Of a stretch of 64,000 nt of DNA, positions 23,971 to 36,460 are shown one piece after another. The DNA is from Ignelater luminosus (lineage: Eukaryota; Arthropoda; Insecta; Coleoptera; Elateridae): assembly GCA_011009095.1 (NCBI GenBank), contig VTPC01000415.1, positions 124,001 through 188,000 of the forward strand, given 5' to 3'. Within the stretch, counting starts at the first letter, position 1. Every line of letters starts with the position of its first letter. The notes beneath the pieces were generated by a model. The model was not told the origin of the DNA, made no database searches, and worked only from the letters and a program-made list of their open reading frames with translations. Made by a program: the position numbers and the translations under genes.

Positions 23971-25000
23971 CTGTCTTTGCACATGCTATTTCACAAACTA
24001 ACCAGAGTAAACTGAACACTCCTTATAATGAAATAGAAACACAATGTTAATTGATTTGAAATTAGTTTCCTTTTTTGACATAATCTCCTCTTAACTTCAA
24101 TGCATTTGGTTCAATGGAGCTGAAATTTTTTTATACTTTCACGGTAGTGGCCTGCTTTAAGGTCTTCAAAATAAATGTTCACAATAGCAATTAACAATTA
24201 ACCCATTATTCATAGAAAATTTCTATCTACTCAGAAAATCTCTCAGCTTCATAAAAAATAGTAGTCTGAGGGTGCCAAATTTGGTGAATAAAGTGGATAA
24301 GAAAACAACTCCAACAATTTACAGATCACATTTGCATTTATGTGAGCAGGAACATTATATCCGGATGAAAGATAATTTTATTTTTCTTCAAACCTGGCCT
24401 TTTTCATCTATGACTGCTTTTCAGTTGGTCTAGCAGCTTAGCATATTAAGTACTGGTGATGGTTTGCCCTCTTGGAAGATAGTCAATTAATAAAATTTCC
24501 TTTGCACTCCAAAATACTGCAGCCATTACCTTTCCAGCTGATAAGACCATCTTTGAGTTTTTAGGGGCTGGTGCACCATACTCAGTGTATTGTTTTGATT
24601 GTTGCTTACTTTCTGGTATGTAGTGATGAATTCAAGTTTCATCACAAGTTATGAAATGGCACATAAAAGCAGTAAGATTTTTGTTCCATTGTAAACACTT
24701 GACAGAATATTGATGACATGAACGTTTTGGTCTGGTGTTAATAAACGTGGCGCACATCTTCATCCGCCTTGCAAACAGTGTAGACATACCCAATTCAACG
24801 TTCAAAATATAAGTTGCCTGTTCATTTAAAATTCCTACGGTCTCTGCTATTTCTTCCAATTTTAATCGATTGTCAATCAAAACAATATTGTGCACTTTGT
24901 TGATGATTTCTGTTGTAGTTGCCGTCTTTGGATGGCTGCGAAGAGATTCATCAGCAATGCTTACATGACCACTTTTAAATTCATTTACCGAGTTGCAACT
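23971..25000 (-). pseudogene. mariner transposase relic
   Basis: On the - strand, from about 24995 downward, the frame reads EFKSGHVSIADESLRSHPKT then ETVGILNEQATYILNVELGM (N-terminal helix-turn-helix) and FITCDET (first catalytic Asp). Next comes a nonsense codon where Trp is usual. Further on, FHPDNVPAHINANV (second Asp) and YSPNLAPSDYYF (third Asp) are present. The spacing between the last two is about four residues short of the usual 34. Many frame breaks occur. It is a classical mariner (D,D34D type) and dead. The left boundary is taken at the breakpoint with family A copy 3; the terminal repeats were not identified. Confidence 0.8.
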
Positions 25001-25165
25001 CGTATAAATAGTAATGACAGGGCTGATGCCTTAGACAGGAAGAATTTCATTGGACCCTTCTCTGGACCAGAGCCAGCTTTAAGTATTCCCCTAAGCTACA
25101 CTAACAAATCTATCACCAAATGGACTCTCTTGAGATTGGGTCAATCTGAGAGGCTGTAAGCAAGC
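25001..25165 (+). pseudogene. RNase H-like C-terminal fragment of a non-LTR retrotransposon
   Basis: The + frame reads INSNDRADALDRKNFIGPFS then GPEPALSIPLSYTNKSITKW. This resembles the GN-xADxLAR box and following GPEP segment of the RNase H domain found in I/R1/Jockey-type non-LTR elements. The upstream polymerase part is absent, replaced by the mariner relic, and the frame stops at 25157-25159. Small fragment, tentative. Confidence 0.5.
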
Positions 25166-25279
25166 CAGGCTCATGATAAAGAGTCCTACCTCTTAAGGAC
25201 GTTCCCAAGAAACAGCGCCCTTTTTCGTTCCGTCACACATGCACAGAAATAAAAAAATAATACGTAACAATATTATTAC

Positions 25280-25982
25280 AGAAGACAAAAGGCGCCCAAG
25301 TATACACTAAAACAACTCTCCAACATCCCCAAAAGTGCGGAAAATTCCCAAAGAATGTCTTGAAAGGGAATAAATCAATCATTATGGATGACGAAAAGTA
25401 TTTTACCTTTACAAATAACAACATGCCCGGAAATAATGGGTTTTACAGCAAAGACAAAGAAAACGTCCCAGACAACAATAGATTTAAGTGTAAAGAGAAA
25501 TTTGAGAAGAAAATTTTGATCTGGGTTTTATTTTTTGAGAAAGGTATTTCAGAGCCACTTGTAAGACATTCTTCTGGTCTAGTCATCAGTGCAGAAGTGT
25601 ATCGAGACCAATACTTGGCAATAGCGCATAAATTCATTGATACTTATCATTCTGATGGTAACTATGTGTTCTGGCCCGACTTAGCGTCCCTACATTACGC
25701 AAAGAGTATCCAAGAATGGTTACCCAGCAAAAATATAAATTTTGTCCCTAAAAATACAAATCCTCCCAATGTCCCGAAGGCACGTCTATAGAAGACTTTT
25801 GGGGCACTTTAGCTTCTTCAATCTATGAAAACGGACGGGAAGCAAAATCTGCAAGAAGTTTACAACTTCGCGTGGAAAGAAAAACTCAAAGAAATAAAAA
25901 TTGATGTAATCCAAGATATGATGTGTAAGGTTAGAGTAAAATTAAGAAAAATCGACGAAAAGGGTCCGTTCTGCATTTTGTA
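25280..25982 (+). pseudogene. ITmD37E-like (Tc1/mariner superfamily) transposase relic
   Basis: From about 25285 the + frame gives SIIMDDEKYFTFTNNNMPGN (first catalytic Asp region), a middle part with RHSSGLVISAEVYRDQYLA, and then DGNYVFWPDLASLHYA (second Asp) and FVPKNTNPPNVPKAR. A frameshift at about 25786-25790 creates a TAG. In the shifted frame IEDFWGTLASSIYENG follows, carrying the final Glu. Counting across the shift gives a 37-residue spacing, as in ITmD37E/DD37E families. A second frameshift occurs near 25885, and the tail ends at TAA 25981-25983. The N-terminal DNA-binding region is missing. Degenerate. Confidence 0.75.
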
Positions 25983-25983
25983 A

Positions 25984-28900
25984 TATAAGCATTCTAGCCA
26001 CGAAATATTGTTGATTTTTGCAAATAAAGTTAATTTATTTTCAATTTGTATCTTTTTTATTTAATCGTTTTATAATTTTTTTCGGATACTTTTAGCTCAC
26101 CCGTTATGGTTGGTTCGAGTTAGATCGATGAATTGCATAGAAAAAAGTTCTTGTAACTGGATCTTGAAAAACGCTATCTTGATACCCAAAATCAAAAAAA
26201 TCAAAACAAAGCGGTTTTCTCTGCGAACAAAGTTAGGGCCCGGCTGAGTTGTGTGCTAAGAGGCCTGCCTAAGTCAACAAGCTTTCTACCGATTTAATTG
26301 AACATGAGGTGCATGCTATATCAAGTTACTGCACCGGAAGCACATACGATTAGGTATTAAAGTTCTTAAAATCTCTTGCCCTAAGCTATCGAAAATCATT
26401 TAAGACAAATAAACTGCTGAGATTTTTGTACTAATTGCCATTACTCTTGGCCTCCTGGATTCTTCTTTCTAAAATAGGAATCTCGGCTGCCGAAATTCAG
26501 AAGTTTTGGTACATAATTGATATAAAATTGATATGATATTTCGAAACTTTCTTGAAATTCAATCTGTGAATAAAGTGTAGCACTACTCTTGATTCTTCTT
26601 CTGTTTTGGTATTAGACTTTGTAAGTTGCAAAGAAAAAAGTGATGTTATCATGCAAATCAATTGAAAAATCGAACGAATCAACTTTTGACAATGTGAGGT
26701 AAGCTAGACTATGGTTGAATTAAATTGACAAACAACAAAGATGTGATTCAAATAACCCCAAGACCACTGCCAAAATGAGGGAATGTTTTGCATTATTCTC
26801 TAGAATATAGTAATGAAGATTAAAATGCAGTTTACAACAGAAGAAAAAATACAAACGATCAGTAGCAAATACATAGTAATAACGGCAGGATCACCGGCAG
26901 AAAGTCTGAAATCCGGTACAAAATCTTGTCTACTTGAATGCTAGATCACCTGTACCAGATATCCTCATCTTAATGCCGTGAAGAAACCAAGTCAATTTAA
27001 TTATTACTTCAAGGACAAATTTTCTGATAAGGAGACTACACGGGGTGCCCGGAAATTAATGGGGCAACGTTTAAGGGTGGATTGCTGGAGTCAAAATAGT
27101 TCGATCGAACTCAACGCGCAATAAATCCAATTGCTTCCTTAAAAAGTTAGAGGCCCAAGTAGTTTGTCAGCTTACTTAAGCATCAGTACTACTTTTTTTT
27201 TTTTTTTTTTCTTAAAATGGCGTGAAGTTTGTTTCATGACTCGTGAATCACTTTCGTATTAGTGTAGGTAACTAAATATAGAAATCATTGTGAACATTTC
27301 TACTTTAAAGTGTAAAGTTTTGACGAATGAATTGTCTATTGCAAAAACAAATAAATAACTTGAAACAGGCTAGAGGCAAAAATAAATTCCTTGCTGTTTT
27401 TCTTATTTATGTATTCTTTCATACTGTGACCTTAAAATAGTGTGAAAATCTTAATTAAATTCCACCAAAACAATATGCGCTTTAGATAAATTCAGTTTTT
27501 CTCAAATCGCAAATAAATATTATTACTAATTGAGTATGCAAGAACTCCCGTCCGATTGGAACATTATGCAAATCTCAAAAATACCAAAAACCAGTTTGGT
27601 CACCGCAATACATATACATATGTAGTATACAGGTACAACTTTTTACGTTGCACGTGCTGATTAGTATGAATCTTATTAAAAGCATGCAAGTTTCTGACTC
27701 ACTTAATTTTTATTTTTAGATCCTTTGTCGCGATAAATCGTTAAATTAATCCTTCGTTCTACTGCTCGTTTCCTATTATGCTTTATACAAATTAGCCGAG
27801 TTAAGATTTTATCGAAAAATCTTAAAAAGCACCACACCACTATTCAGAGATTTGCATGGTATAACTTCTGTTAATTGCAAAACATATCTCGTTATGTCTA
27901 TCATAATATTATAAAAAAGAAACATGTTTTTGAATATATCAAAGGTAAGAGAAGTCGTAAATATATGAAATGTGCCAGTGGTAATGATAAAACGTATGAC
28001 GAAAGGAGGTGATTGTGCAAAATAGAAAAATTATTGCGATTTCAATCTAATTTTAGATAATTAATTTGTGGAGGCTTTAAAATCGTGGTTTTGAAACTTT
28101 GAACATTATTTGCTTATTGAAAAGGTTAGTTAATATTTATTATTCAATAAAAGTAGCTTCTTTGTCCAAATTATAAAAGCAATGTATTGCAAATGATGCC
28201 AGTCAAAATGTAAAATGTACTGTTTGAATGAGGTCAGACACATTTACATTTGAGTCTTCTACAATTACACAGAAAATGCAAAAAATTGAACTCTACAGGC
28301 AGAATTAGGAGTCTATGAATAGAAAAACTCTTGTTTGGAATCTTCAAGAATTGTTACGGCCTACAGACGCCCGTCGAAAGGGGTAGAATGTTTTTAGTGT
28401 TGATTAATGAGCAATCTTTCATAGGTCTATCGGGTTTTAAACTTGCCAAGAAATGTTTTGTGTCGCATAGCGTTCCTTCACCAGAAGTGGACAAAATTTT
28501 CGAGTATTATAATTAGATGATAACTAACACATCAAAAAGAAGATGCATCAAATCAAACAAAATAATCATTTTATTCCAGTTCGTATATGGTCAAAATTGA
28601 GAATTTCGTTTGTATTTGACTGCTGAATTGTGTTTTCGAAATGAAACGTTGCTTTACGTCTTGTTGAGACAAAGACTGTATGGTAGACTACAACTTCTCA
28701 TTGGTCAATTCGGTTCATTAGCTACGAAAATGTTTTTGTGGCTACTCTTTAAAAACAGTCAGCTATTCTAATCGTAGACAATTTAAGAAAACACAAAAAG
28801 CAAAGCATTAAAAACATAGTAACGTAATTTGATCAGAACTGTGGATTCCAGCATTTATTAACGTCAGTAGACTTTTAGGCTTTCGTTGCTCATCTGCATT

Positions 28901-30192
28901 TCAAATGATGTCTTGCCTTGATCAACGGCTTAAGAGGCCCAAGAAATTAATTACCAAGGTCAAAGGTGCTACTGTCGTTGTAATGGTTTGCTGACCGTTT
29001 GTAAAAATTCATTTTATACATTTCATGGCATTATGGAAATTCTGGGTGTTTATCTCCTTGTCGTTGGGTTAATAAATCCAAACATGTAACTTAAGTTTAA
29101 ACATCTGACCAAGGATACTTACGTGTATTAGCTTCCAAGTTACAGTCTCTATTTCTACAACTACAGATTATATCAAGTGTCCAAATAATATTTATGTCAG
29201 AGTTGACTTTGGAGCTGAGAGGGTATGTCGTTTCGGTGATTTTGTTCGTCAATTTCATTGGCAAGTTACATTTTTATAAATCAGTAATCAAAATTTTCTG
29301 AACACTCGTTAGTTAACTAATCCGTATCGCTTGTAACTTAGAGTTTCTAGAAATTCTTCAATTCAACAAAGACATCTCTGGTATATAAAATACACTATCG
29401 CATTTAAAGAAATGTTACTCATAAAGTCGTAATCCAAATCGTTTGAAAGTTCAATCTAAAGCAAGCTTCAAAGACTATTCAATCATCAATTTATCTTTGG
29501 TTATTGCTATGTTATAGAAAGGGATTTTGATACTCTGTATAGCCTATGATGTAATCGTAATCGATTCAACCATAAAGCTAAATAATATCAAAATAATATT
29601 TTAGTGAAACAAAGTTTTTTTACGAACAATCGATGGTGTTTGTTTATTGTAACATTAATGCCTGGCTAGGTTTAATCATGAATAAAACTCAACCTAATAC
29701 GCCGTAGTGAAAATAAATAAATAAACGTTTACATTCCTTAATGACATGTACGTTGCAATGATATGAAAAGGTATTTCTGACAAATACCCTTTTTATTAAA
29801 ATAATCGGAGATTCAAGTAATCTTTATAGCATATTTTCAATTTCAGTACATGGGACTCAATGAACAAACACATTGTTCAATGACTAAATTGCTTTAACTA
29901 CTCGGAAGGATTTTTTAAAGATTTTTAAATTTTTATACATGGTTTATTGCCCTAAAAATCATTGCAAATCTTGAATATATCTTGAGATATCATTTGTACA
30001 ACAGTATAACGATTACATAAGGGTAAGATTATTTCCAAATTACTACTTTTTAATGTCGTTTTCAGATTTTCTCCGTTTTATGTCTTACCTCGTTATCCCC
30101 ATGTATTTCTTTGATCCGTCATTTCTTTGTTCTTCATTTGGATAGCCACAAGGAAATCTATGACGCTAGAAAGGAGCAAATAAGTAAAGATA
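25984..30192. other. AT-rich intron sequence with one lone element end
   Basis: A T homopolymer lies at about 27187-27210. A terminus-like GGGGTGCCCGGAAATTAATG at about 27042 has no visible partner. No gene recognised in the remaining 4 kb. Confidence 0.4.
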
Positions 30193-31786
30193 AGCCCGTT
30201 CCCATTTCAGTTGGCCCAGCTATTGAAATTTTAGTTTTTTTTGGGCACAGTCAAAAACTAATAGTCTACATCTGCTGTTAGGTACAACATATCTAATAAT
30301 TCAGAATCGAAAAACAATGTCTTAATTGTTTTCTTTTACAATTTGTAGCAAAAAATTCGAAAACACTTCTAACAAGACATTTACTGAAAACATAAACCTG
30401 TTATTATTTTGTAAGCACATAAGTCTCTAATGAAAGGTGGCCTTGGAACTCTGATAACAAAACAATTGCTAATGTCAGTCAGAACACATTTGATTTATTT
30501 TGAACATTTTAAAGTAGTTGTGTTGTTTACAATGGCTAGAGGAAAGTGTATCGATGAAAAAATTCGTTTAATTATCATTAAATTGTCTAAATCTGGACAA
30601 TCAAATTCGGAAATTGCAAATTTATTAGACTTATCGCGATACAGCGTACGAAATATAGTTAGAAAGTGTAAAAAATATGTGCGAAAAAGCAAGATCACAG
30701 CTGCCGATAGAAGAGCTCTGAGGAGAATTATTGAGAAAAACCGCCGTGTTAGTTGCCTCCAATTAAGGTCTCTGTCGAGTGATGCTGTTGGAAGACGCAT
30801 TTCAAGACCTACATGTCATAGGAAGGCCCATAAAATGGAATTTAGTACTTACAAGGTAAGTTTCCCATTACGAGTATTTCTTTTTTTTTTTTTTCCTAAA
30901 ATTGATATTATCCAAGGCCAAAGAAAAGACACTTTTAACGCCACTGCAAAAAGAAAATAGATTAAGATAGGCAAAAAAACATAAGAATTGAACACGTCAA
31001 CAATGACATGCAGTACAATGGAGTGATGAGTCGCGATTCGAGGTGTGTATTGGAGAGCCCCGTTATACGAAATAAACAGGAAGCGTTCCATCCCGACTGC
31101 TTCAAACGAACAGTGGAATTTCCAGCTTCTGTCATGGTCTGGGGCAGCATGTCAGCAAAAGGGATAGGAAAACTTTATTTTATTAAAGGAACTGTTGATA
31201 CTAACAAATATTTGCAAATTTTAGAAGAATCACTTTTACCACTCATGGAAGAATATTTGACTTCAGGACAGGATTTTATATTTAAGCAAGACGGTGCAGC
31301 AAGCCACACCTCAAAACAATCTTTAAAATGGCTGGACGACTACAGTATACCACTTTTAGAATGGGTTTCTAGTCGCCCATCGAAACTTTGTGTAACGAGA
31401 TGAAAACGATGCTGCGAAAATATCCTGCAAGAACAATCCCCGAGTTGAAGCAAAAGCTTCAAAAAAATGGGATTCATTTACTCCAAAATTTTGCCAAGAT
31501 TTGGTAGATACTATGTCGCAAAGAATTTCTGCTGTTATCAAAAATAAGGGCGACGTTACTCAGTGGTAAACTTTAAAATTATATTTGTTTATTTGTTCAC
31601 ATTTTTCATAATTTTTCTAATTTTTGTTAATTATGGATTTTAGTCACATAATAAATCATTTTTACAGCTAAGAGATGTTAATAAATGTTTAGTAATGAAT
31701 AAAAACTTTGGAAATTTATGTAGTAGTTGTATTTTTACGAATAACTGAAAAATCATCGCCTGGGTCAATTCAAATGGGAAGGGGCT
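30193..31786 (+). mobile_element. decayed Tc1-like transposon (1.6 kb)
   Basis: Imperfect terminal inverted repeats bound the relic: AGCCCGTTCCCATTTCAGTT at 30193 and, inverted, AGCCCCTTCCCATTTGAATT ending at 31786, extending about 35 bp with mismatches. Length and the enclosed transposase relic fit the Tc1 family. TA precedes the left end; the right flank reads CGTA, so the duplication is no longer exact. Confidence 0.75.
30532..31569 (+). pseudogene. Tc1-like transposase pseudogene with intron-like segment
   Basis: Begins MARGKCIDEKIRLIIIKLSK, a helix-turn-helix domain (IANLLDLSRYSVRNIV), then RRISRPTCHRKAHKMEFSTY. After this comes a 61-nt segment (30856-30916) with GTAAGT at its start, a T-rich run and CCAAG at its end. 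Excising it joins TYK to AKEKTLLTPLQKENR, the expected continuation. WSDESRF at about 31019 holds the first Asp and FKQDGAASHTSKQS the second. A frameshift lies at about 31075. Near 31375 a small deletion removes the SPDLNP residues, though IET with its Glu survives in another frame. A further frameshift in an A run at about 31462 precedes the C-terminus GDVTQW and TAA. Non-functional. Confidence 0.85.
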
Positions 31787-31974
31787 CGTACTTTTCTGTT
31801 TTGGCATCTGTTTATATTCAGTAGGTATACTTTGTTTCTATATCTGACACAACATTAGTTATGGGAGAGAGAACACTATTCTGTTCTGTTCTGTTTACTG
31901 CTGATTTGGTAGTTCCCGTTTTTTCTTTTTTGGTATGTATTAATCCTAGGTTTTGAATTTCAGTTTTATAGTTT

Positions 31975-32031
<57 letters not shown>

Positions 32032-32340
32032 CTGGAAATATTATGCCAGTTCATAATTTAAATGCAAGTTGGCCATGAACAGTAAGAAATGCTTATTTAG
32101 AAGAAGACGTTCTAAATATTGCAGAAAAAAGCTGCTGAAAGACAGTTCGAACATTTAGTTTAAGGCACGTACCGTCATTTAAGTTTAAATACATTTTATT
32201 GTTACAAAACGTACAGGTATCACTGATATTTGACTCGAATTACAAATAAATAATTAATTTTTAAAAATGTAGTGTTTTTCTAAATGTGATTTTTTTACAT
32301 AAATAGCTACTTTAGATTGCTCTAGAATTAAATTATTTCA
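31787..32340. other. AT-rich sequence around microsatellite
   Basis: Contains the (TC)24 run; nothing else recognised. Confidence 0.5.
31977..32024. repeat. (TC)24 microsatellite
   Basis: 48 nt of uninterrupted TC dinucleotides on the + strand. Confidence 0.97.
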
Positions 32341-32376
32341 ATAACTAACCTGATTTAATCTTTCTATTGCAATCAG

Positions 32377-32579
32377 ATGTTGATTTGGCTTCACCTTTGG
32401 CCGTAAAGGTTACGCCGCTTTCGGGGACTAAGCAGCGTTGCCAAGTTTATGTTTCTTTTTTTGGCTCGTGTGAAGAAACCAACTGCGTTATAGAGTTCGC
32501 GTTTAAAGTTTTGTCATCACAGTTGATTAAGGAAGGCGGCTACCTGAAGCTTTTAATGCGGTTTAGCGATACCCTGTAG
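32377..32579 (+). other. exon-like GC-rich open stretch inside pasilla intron
   Basis: An acceptor-like TTTCTATTGCAATCAG precedes 32377. The following frame stays open for 67 codons to TAG at 32577-32579 and is clearly richer in GC than the intron around it. It reads DVDLASPLAVKVTPLSGTKQ, then RCQVYVSFFGSCEETNCVIE. In phase it would accept the KH1 exon donor (phase 1), yielding a truncated pasilla with an alternative terminus. No domain is recognised and the segment could equally be transposon debris. Confidence 0.25.
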
Positions 32580-35500
32580 ATTTATACCAAAAAGTAAACG
32601 CATCAGACAGGATCAAGTTAAACCCGATATCATCTTCTCAAGCTTCAAAATAAGAATTTAAAATTTTAATTTTTCTTTCTTCACGGAGACCTAGGTGATC
32701 GTCATTTATTTTGGTCATTTATTTCGGTCTTATTTTGTCAGTTAATTTATTAACTTTGAAGATAATATCTTTTAGAAATAATATTAAAGATTCTCAAAGA
32801 TTAGACAAATATTCTAGGTCTGAAGCTCCAATGCCAGTGATGCAGATGTAGATTGTTTCTTAATACTATTAAACAAAAACAAATGAAAACTCTTCTGATT
32901 GCATTCGCATTATACTCAATGCTGTAGAGCAAGGTTTACAACATTTTGTCTACCATTTGCCGATCTCATTTAAGATTTGCATAGTTTAAGTTGCTGGATA
33001 AATCTTTAGCACATAATCGCTTGTATATGTGATTCAAATTTCTTCCTACCACTGTGGCTATTTCACTAATGGATTTTCTCAAGTTATTGTTGGTTTGTTT
33101 AATGTATTGTATGTAGGGTGGAATGCTTCTCCTAAATGGTATTTCGATATTTCTCAAAACCTTTATCATACCTACCTTAAACTTATGCCTAAATTTTGTT
33201 CACGTCAAAACAATAGGAAGGAAGACAACAACAATTCGTTTATGTACAGAGTCTTATGTTAGACTTATAAGGTCTAAACAGTTTTTTTAAATATAATTTC
33301 CAAAATCTGCCGGGGATCCAAAACATCAAAGTAAGGGAAAATAATATTTTCTCGTGCTGGTTTGTTGGTTATCTGTTCTAATATGAGGATTAATGAAAGT
33401 TTCCAAATGTATTAGAGGAGCAAAAACACAATGTGGACTAGGTACAGAATTGTATTTTTATGGTGTCAGATAAATCTGCGTACATTAACAACTCCAAGTT
33501 ATTATTAATCGCTAATAACACATTTTTTTAATTTTTGAAATCAAGCTATGTAACTTCAACAAAGATTTCAACTTCTGATTTTTCAATTTCTCCTAAATTG
33601 TATTTTCTAATATTATAATTCCTTCAAATATTTAGTAAAAACATAGATGTATGACCTTTGAACTGAACGATTTCTAAAACCACATAAACAGAACATCCGT
33701 ATGTACTTTCAATAAATGTCTCTTTCAGTTGAAGATAATGCCAATAAAACGTTTTCAACGTTTATACATCTTCTCACATTGACGACCAACACGAAAAACA
33801 AGAAGTAAACGGTAATAAAACTAAATTGATTCTGATAAAGGTTAAATTAAGTAAAGTTAGATAAATAATACGAGATTAGGTTAGATGTTAGAACATATAG
33901 AACGAATCTAAATTAAATTGTAACCGGGTTAAGTTTATTCAGACAAAAGAAAACAGAGTAAGGTTTTTAGAGATCGCCTTTTAAACAAAATTAAATTAGT
34001 CTAGACGTGATAAAAGGGAGAAAGAAACAAAAAGATTCGATAGAGAAAGAAAGACTGACTCCACCTTTAGTGTGTTTAATTATCGATTTGTATTACACAA
34101 CTTGTGAAGAATTCCTTTATTCTGTTTTGTTCCGTTGCATATTTTTGAAATAGTTCAAAACACACCCATTATCAATGGAATATTTGAAAAGGTTATAAAC
34201 TTTCTCCCCCGACACCTTATTGTTTTTGCATGCAACGATGATATTTTATGTATTTTCAGCGAAACTTGCTGGTACAAGTATTGTTTTTTTAGAATATTTA
34301 TTTGTGAGATGACACACATTACAAATGTCATAGATTAATAACCTTCTCTCTCGTTAAATTTAATATAACCTAAGCTCTTTTTAATCGTGAGGAGATAATA
34401 AGATTTTGTTATAATTAAAGTACCAAAAAACTAGGAAGTTGGTGTGTTCTTCATTTTTTTTATAGTGACAGATAAAATCTTTCCCATAGTGAATCTGGCT
34501 GAAGTATGCACTTCGTTAGTCGATAGTGAAAGGACGAGTTAAGATTTTAAGCGTTTTATACGGCAATTTTAATGGGATTCCCAAGCTACTGCGATAATAA
34601 CATTTAATTTATTATTAAAAAATTGGTGTTGCTTCTTTAAAGTAATTTCACTCATGATTGTGTTTATACTTTTATTTTTTAATTGCGCATTAAACCTATA
34701 TTACCCATAAAGTGAGATAGAGTTCGTTTTTTAATAAATTCATAGGTATCTGCATTTACAGCTACTTTAGAACTTTTTTGCAAACGTTTGAAGGAATTTT
34801 AGAAATTCGGCAAACCCAAATTTTATATAGAAACCTCTTAAAATGACAAACGATATTAATCTACCTATTAGAAATAACACAAAAAATAAATTACCATAAT
34901 ATTATATAACCTTCAGTTCTAAATATTATTTCCATTTTAGATGCCATACTTTTTTGTCAAGGTTTCCAAAATCGAGGACAGATTGAACAATTTTAAATAT
35001 TAGACTTGTAATAGGCTAGCTTACATATTTTTTATAAATCTATTAGATCAAGGCAGGACTATCATTTATCTCTTACTAGAAATGATAGTAAGAAGACAAG
35101 CGATGACGTAGCTAAAATGTTTAATGAATGTGTCAAGTACATAATATTGCAATTTATTGGTAATTTATTAATTGGACGTTCCTTTTTAATATTAATGTCT
35201 GTGATGTATAAGTTGTATTGGTTTCTTCATCTTGATGTGGTGTTTTATTTCTCTTGGTCATTTCGTTAATTCAGAATATCTACATTTTATGCTGAAAGTA
35301 GTAAAACTCGCTTCACTGCGTTGCTTTACCAAATATTATCAAGAAGGGGAACATTCTTAAGTTGGCAAAATCTAGAGTTGCTGCCTATCTATACATAGAT
35401 ATGGGAATATTGAGAAAAGGATGGGAAGATATGAAAAACTGGTAATAGTAGGGGTAAGTGTCACGTGAAGAGGATTGAAATCTTTACATCAAGGTATGCC

Positions 35501-35700
35501 CTGATTAAATAAAAAATCGACTTCGCGGTCGTTTTTTCGAACTGTAAGTTTTTTGAAATTTAAAACTTAAAGATCTGTGATTAATTTCGAAAAACTCAGT
35601 TTTGATTATCTTATCAAAGCCTAGTGTTAAGCGGAAGGATGGTTTAAACCGCTTAAAACCAGCCTCGTCAAAATCAACCCAGATATATTAATGTTATTAC
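32580..35700. other. AT-rich intron sequence, nothing recognised
   Basis: No supported gene or repeat boundary. Confidence 0.4.
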
Positions 35701-35721
35701 TGAAGTCGACCTTAAAATATA

Positions 35722-36460
35722 CAGGGTGTTTGAGAACTTACAGTCCCAAGCTATTGCTAGTAATGCTAGTAAAACCCGTAATACACGTTCAAATTTTTAC
35801 ATGTGAAATACATGTAGAAATTGATGTAAAACTGAACGCAATACACGTTCAAATGTACTGCAATATCCAGTAAATATCAAATGGAGATAGCACGCACATA
35901 CAGTTGGTAGTTGGTAACACCAAGAAGAAATCCCTAGATATGGCGTTAAAACCTGTTGAAACTAACTAATTTCACTTTATTTACTGTGGTTTAACCTAGT
36001 TAACCTTTATTTCCAAATAATGTGCTAGGATTGTGTGTTTTTAAATTTGTAATTTAATCATAGAGTAATTATTAATTTATAATGAATAGATAAGCCGGAT
36101 AAACTAATACAAAACCAAAACAGAATTAAGTTTGAAAGAGTGCTATTACGCATGCACGAAGCCTCGGTCACCACCAACCTTATCGTACCATTACCAACAG
36201 CAGCTACAAAAATTACTATAAATTACCAGAAATTCACGTAAATGATCTTGACAAATAGAACATGTTCTATTCATCAAATTTTGCATGTAAAATTACATGA
36301 CCACAATACACGATCAAATTCGAACTTTGTCAATAAATTCATGAAAAATACATGTAATTTATCATCGTGTATTACGGCGATAAGTCTTTTTTTCTTTTTT
36401 TACATAGTTATCTTATAATTCAAGTGCTTTGAGTCTTTTTATTCTAAATGCAACACTCTG
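35722..36460. mobile_element. CAGGGTGT-ended element enclosing a second inverted-repeat element
   Basis: The outer ends CAGGGTGTT (after TA at 35720-35721) and AACACTCTG (before TA at 36461-36462) are short matching termini. Inside, the motif GTAATACACG starts near 35779 and its inverse CGTGTATTAC ends near 36386. Extra direct copies of AATACACGWTCAAAT lie near 35839 and 36304, so the interior looks like a second, nested inverted-repeat element. The central part (about 36130-36200) is GC-richer. The outer pairing is short and only moderately supported. Confidence 0.5.

Noticed and set aside
24890..25000. Plus-strand ORF part overlapping the mariner N-terminus
   Set aside because: It is the antisense of the mariner helix-turn-helix; only the later part (from about 25001) has its own RNase H-like signal.
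30430..30531. Upstream ATG (30430) as the Tc1 transposase start
   Set aside because: The Tc1-like protein begins at MARGK (30532); the extra residues are leader sequence without family similarity.
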